A DNA stretch of 64,000 bases from Parabacteroides chongii (lineage in GTDB: Bacteria; Bacteroidota; Bacteroidia; Bacteroidales; Tannerellaceae). Position numbers and translations under genes: made by a program. Location: contig NZ_CP120849.1 of NCBI RefSeq assembly GCF_029581355.1, positions 2,574,501 through 2,638,500 of the forward strand, given 5' to 3'. Below the pieces are notes generated by a model. It was not told the origin of the DNA and did no database searches. It saw only the letters and a program-made list of their open reading frames with translations. This document shows, in pieces, positions 61,259-64,000 of the stretch (position 1 is its first letter; each line of letters opens with the position of its first letter).

Positions 61259-62779
61259 ATGAAGAAATATATAAAATTAGCGGCTTGCCTGCTATCTGCT
61301 ATAATCTTTATGGCATCCTGTGGTAATTTTGATGAGATAAACACAAATCCGGATGTACCGACCCGTGTCTCGTCTGAGATGCTGGCAACCGGAGGTATTA
61401 AAAGCATGCTTTCGAATTCTACGGGAAAAGGCTTTCTTTATAACTGCATGGCCAGTAAATATATGGCTTGGGGAGAAGGTTCTGAAAGTTATGTTTTCAA
61501 TGGTTGGGGGCGTACTGGCTTGGGTGACTACCATACCATCATAAATATGCAGAAAATGGTTGAATTGGCTGAAGAGAAAGACTTGGCTGCTTATTCGGGA
61601 CTGGCGAAGTTTGTCAAGGCTTATAAGCTGTTCTGGTCGTCCATGGATCTGGGAGATATTCCTTATAGCGATGCTTTAAAGGGAGAAGAAAGTGTTTTGA
61701 AACCTAAGTATGATACCCAGAAGGAGGTGATGCGCCAGGTGCTTGAGGATCTGGAAGCATCATACGACTTCTTTTCTAATGCAAACGATTTTAAAGGCGA
61801 TCCTTTTGTTGGCGGAAGTGTTGAAAAGTGGCGGAAAATCGTTAGCACTTTCCAGCTTCAGGTATTGATGTCGTTATCGAAGAAAGCAGACGATGCCGAT
61901 TTGAAAGTGAAGGAACGTTTTGCCCGTATTGTCAGTTCATCGGCCTTGATGGCGTCGAACGACGATAACTTCCAGATGGTCTATTCCGATAAGGCGGGAC
62001 AATTATATCCATTCAACGATAACATGTACTCGAAGAATCCGATGGTCTCTTCTTTCCTTATCGACATGATGAAAGAGCAGCAGGACTATCGTCTATTCTA
62101 TTATGCAAAGCCGAGTGAGGCTCAGTTGAAGGCCGGAGTGGCAGCAGACAATTGGGATGTGTTTGTGGGTACTGATGTCAGAGAGGATTTCTCTGTTCAT
62201 AAACCTTTATACATTGCAGGTCAATTTTCTTGTGTAAACGATCGCTACAATTATTACCGGCCAGGTGAACCTGTGATACGTCTGGGATATTCGCAACTGA
62301 ATTTTATTCTGGCGGAAGCGGTAGTGAGAGGGTGGATTGCTGGTGATGCTTCAACCTATTACAAGCAAGGAATCAAAGCGAGTATGGATTTCATCGTGAA
62401 ATATACCCCGGATGAGAATATCTATCACCAGGGACGGAAAATGACTCAGGAAGTTATTAACGACTTTCTAGCCCAACCCTCCATACAGTTGACCGGAGAT
62501 AAGGAAGGTGATATTGAAAAGATTATTACACAGCGTTATATTTCGAGCTTTATGCAATACCCATGGGATGCTTATTTCGAATATCGCAGAACCGGATATC
62601 CGAAGTTACCGATAAATCCGGCAACCAGCTTGAACACCAATGCAAAGGATAAAATACCGGTACGCTGGATGTATTCTACGGATGAATATTCCTATAATAA
62701 AGAGAATGTGGAAGAAGCCGTGGCACGCCAGTATGGAGGAAATGATGAAGTGAATCAATTAATGTGGATTTTAAAATAA
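61259..62779 (+). CDS. SusD-like lipoprotein (SusD3)
   Basis: 506 residues from ATG 61259. Lipobox IFMASC (Cys21). SusD-like_2 pattern: NFDEINTNPDVPTRVSSEMLATGGI near 23-47, KFVKAYKLFWSSMDLGDIPYSDALKGEES near 118-146, LGYSQLNFILAEAVVRGWIAGDASTYYKQGIKASM near 340-374, and QRYISSFMQYPWDAYFEYRRTGYPKLP near 426-452. Belongs to the subgroup usually found with FecR-linked SusC proteins. Ten nucleotides separate it from the phosphodiesterase gene. Confidence 0.94.
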   Translation: MKKYIKLAACLLSAIIFMASCGNFDEINTNPDVPTRVSSEMLATGGIKSMLSNSTGKGFLYNCMASKYMAWGEGSESYVFNGWGRTGLGDYHTIINMQKMVELAEEKDLAAYSGLAKFVKAYKLFWSSMDLGDIPYSDALKGEESVLKPKYDTQKEVMRQVLEDLEASYDFFSNANDFKGDPFVGGSVEKWRKIVSTFQLQVLMSLSKKADDADLKVKERFARIVSSSALMASNDDNFQMVYSDKAGQLYPFNDNMYSKNPMVSSFLIDMMKEQQDYRLFYYAKPSEAQLKAGVAADNWDVFVGTDVREDFSVHKPLYIAGQFSCVNDRYNYYRPGEPVIRLGYSQLNFILAEAVVRGWIAGDASTYYKQGIKASMDFIVKYTPDENIYHQGRKMTQEVINDFLAQPSIQLTGDKEGDIEKIITQRYISSFMQYPWDAYFEYRRTGYPKLPINPATSLNTNAKDKIPVRWMYSTDEYSYNKENVEEAVARQYGGNDEVNQLMWILK

Positions 62780-62788
62780 TAGGTTATT

Positions 62789-63691
62789 ATGAAACAGTAT
62801 CGGTTTTTATTGTTGGTGATTTGTGCTTTCCTGTGTGTCAATGTTTCTTATGGTGCAAAATGGAAAGCAAAACATGTTGTACTGATAGGACTTGACGGTT
62901 GGGGAGCCTATAGTGTGGAAAAGGCGGATATACCGAATATAAAGAAATTGATGGCCGACGGTTCTTATACGTTGAAGAAACGTAGTGTATTGCCTTCGTC
63001 GAGTGCAGTGAACTGGGCTTCCATGTTTATGGGAGCGGGACCGGAGCTTCACGGATACACGGAGTGGGGATCACAGAAGCCTGAACTTCCTTCACGTGAG
63101 ATCGGCCATTACGGTATTTTTCCTTCTGTATGGGGACTGTTCCGGGATGCGAATCCCGATGCCGAGATGGGCTATATCTATGAATGGGACGGTATGAAAT
63201 ATCTGGCTGAAATGCAGGCGATGAATAAGGATATAAATATCGCTCCTTCCGAAACGAATCCACGTGGCTGTACGGATGCGGCTGTCGGTTATATCAAAGA
63301 AAAACACCCGGCTTTTGTGGGGATCATCTTTGAGCAGCCTGACGGAACAGGTCATGGGGACGGACATGATACACCGGCTTATTACACTAAAATGAAAGAA
63401 CTGGACGGATATATCGGTGAGATTATACAAGCTGTAAGTGATGCCGGTATGCTGGATGAAACAATCTTTATCGTAACAGCCGATCATGGCGGTATCAATA
63501 AGGGACATGGCGGAAAGACCATGCGGGAAATGGAAACGCCTTTCATTATTTCCGGCAAGGGAGTGAAGAAAGGATATGAGTTCACGGAAAGCATGATGCA
63601 GTTTGATGTCGCTTCTACCATTGCTTATATCTTTAACCTGAAACAGCCCCAGGTCTGGATCGGCAGACCGATGAAACAGGTTTTTAAATAA
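62789..63691 (+). CDS. Secreted alkaline-phosphatase-superfamily phosphodiesterase (nucleotide pyrophosphatase type)
   Basis: 300 residues. Signal peptide 1-22 (FLLLVICAFLCVNVSYG). Type I phosphodiesterase/nucleotide pyrophosphatase fold: HVVLIGLDGWGAYSVEKADIPNIKKLM near 29-55 (metal Asp), a nucleophile region SSSAVNWASMFMGAGPELHGY near 70-90, FEQPDGTGHGDGHDTPAYY near 180-198 and VTADHGGINKGHGG near 229-242 (metal His/Asp). Hydrolyses phosphodiester or phosphomonoester bonds outside the cytoplasm. Last gene of the sigma-FecR-SusCD operon, suggesting a phosphate-bearing substrate. Confidence 0.92.
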   Translation: MKQYRFLLLVICAFLCVNVSYGAKWKAKHVVLIGLDGWGAYSVEKADIPNIKKLMADGSYTLKKRSVLPSSSAVNWASMFMGAGPELHGYTEWGSQKPELPSREIGHYGIFPSVWGLFRDANPDAEMGYIYEWDGMKYLAEMQAMNKDINIAPSETNPRGCTDAAVGYIKEKHPAFVGIIFEQPDGTGHGDGHDTPAYYTKMKELDGYIGEIIQAVSDAGMLDETIFIVTADHGGINKGHGGKTMREMETPFIISGKGVKKGYEFTESMMQFDVASTIAYIFNLKQPQVWIGRPMKQVFK

Positions 63692-63745
63692 GATAAATGC
63701 TGCTAAAAGCAGATTAGAAAGAACAGATAATAGTCTGTCGGTGAA

Positions 63746-63795
63746 TCGGTAGTTACCTGTTGATAAAACGGTAACTATCGATTTTTTATTTTCAG
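63746..63795 (+). terminator. Terminator of the SusCD3-phosphodiesterase operon
   Basis: TCGGTAGTTACC (63746-63757) pairs with GGTAACTATCGA (63770-63781), one G-T pair, followed by TTTTTTATTTTC. Confidence 0.9.
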
Positions 63796-63843
63796 GTAAT
63801 GCCTAATAATAGAATTGGGATAGCTTGTCTGCTTGTATTTGTT

Positions 63844-63851
63844 TATCTTTG
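63844..63851 (+). promoter_or_regulatory. -7 box (TATCTTTG) of fbp
   Basis: Exact TAnnTTTG, 24 nt before ATG 63876. Confidence 0.65.
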
Positions 63852-63875
63852 CAGTCTAAAAGCTTGTAAACATTT

Positions 63876-64000
63876 ATGACGAAAGATATAACACCCGAAT
63901 ATGTGCTTGGTGACTTGCGTTATCTGCAATTACTGGCACGTAGTTTTCCTACCATTGCAGATGCGAGTACGGAGATCATCAATCTGGAAGCGATCCTGAA
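63876..64000 (+). CDS. fbp: Fructose-1,6-bisphosphatase class 3, 3' end beyond window
   Basis: Only the first 41 codons are present: MTKDITPEYVLGDLRYLQLL, then ARSFPTIADASTEIINLEAIL. This N-terminus is characteristic of the class 3 (Firmicutes/Bacteroidetes type) fructose-1,6-bisphosphatase of about 650-670 residues, which dephosphorylates fructose 1,6-bisphosphate in gluconeogenesis. The catalytic motifs lie outside the window. A promoter box and the preceding terminator show it is its own transcription unit. Confidence 0.88.
   Translation, partial: MTKDITPEYVLGDLRYLQLLARSFPTIADASTEIINLEAIL

Overview
The window reads as a chromosomal segment of a Bacteroidales gut bacterium, most likely Parabacteroides. 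The signs are three SusC/SusD pairs, a hybrid two-component regulator, ECF sigma/FecR surface signalling, fused SecDF, -7 promoter boxes of the form TAnnTTTG, and a phase-variable locus for a large DUF6383-type surface protein. The genus is inferred from gene content and memory, not from a search. No transposase, integrase, rRNA operon or CRISPR array was seen.

Layout. 1-8.4 kb: 3' part of secDF, a stand-alone HutI-like amidohydrolase, a 22-bp-period repeat array, an ECF sigma factor overlapping a membrane-anchored beta-barrel protein, then mrp and trmB on the minus strand. 8.4-18.2 kb: an ORF6N protein and a signalling cluster. On the minus strand this holds a HU-like half protein, a TonB receptor, a histidine-kinase-like protein lacking its catalytic residues, an intact LytS-type kinase and a LytTR regulator. 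On the plus strand it holds a DUF4136 lipoprotein, a small barrel protein and a second LytS/LytTR pair. 18.3-30.2 kb: a GH78 rhamnosidase, a second 22-bp array, three identical tRNA-Asn genes, a PfkB sugar/nucleoside kinase, a C-terminal processing protease, two membrane metallophosphoesterases, a secreted SagB-type nitroreductase and an outer-membrane receptor.

30.4-51.2 kb is a polysaccharide utilisation locus: GH2 enzyme, SusC1-SusD1 (+), SusD2-SusC2 (-), heparinase-II/III-type lyase plus GH88 unsaturated glucuronyl hydrolase (+), and a hybrid two-component system (-). A 15-bp dyad AGTTC-N5-GAACT lies upstream of SusC1, SusC2 and the lyase, with a fourth copy 3' of GH2, which suggests one regulon. 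The enzyme set points to a uronic-acid polysaccharide (inference).

51.2-55.8 kb: a small conserved protein, a third array (23-bp period), and a 195-bp element bounded by 32-bp inverted repeats (31/32 matching) directly upstream of a 1124-residue secreted protein. This looks like an invertible promoter controlling a surface-layer-type glycoprotein. 56.0-63.7 kb: ECF sigma, FecR anti-sigma, STN-containing SusC, SusD and a secreted phosphodiesterase, a complete cell-surface signalling transport operon. The window ends in the first 41 codons of a class 3 fructose-1,6-bisphosphatase.

The most unusual structure is the set of three intergenic arrays (4218-4321, 21079-21206, 51753-51873). Each uses a different word, but all share one architecture: a short word and its reverse complement alternate with a strict 22- or 23-bp period.
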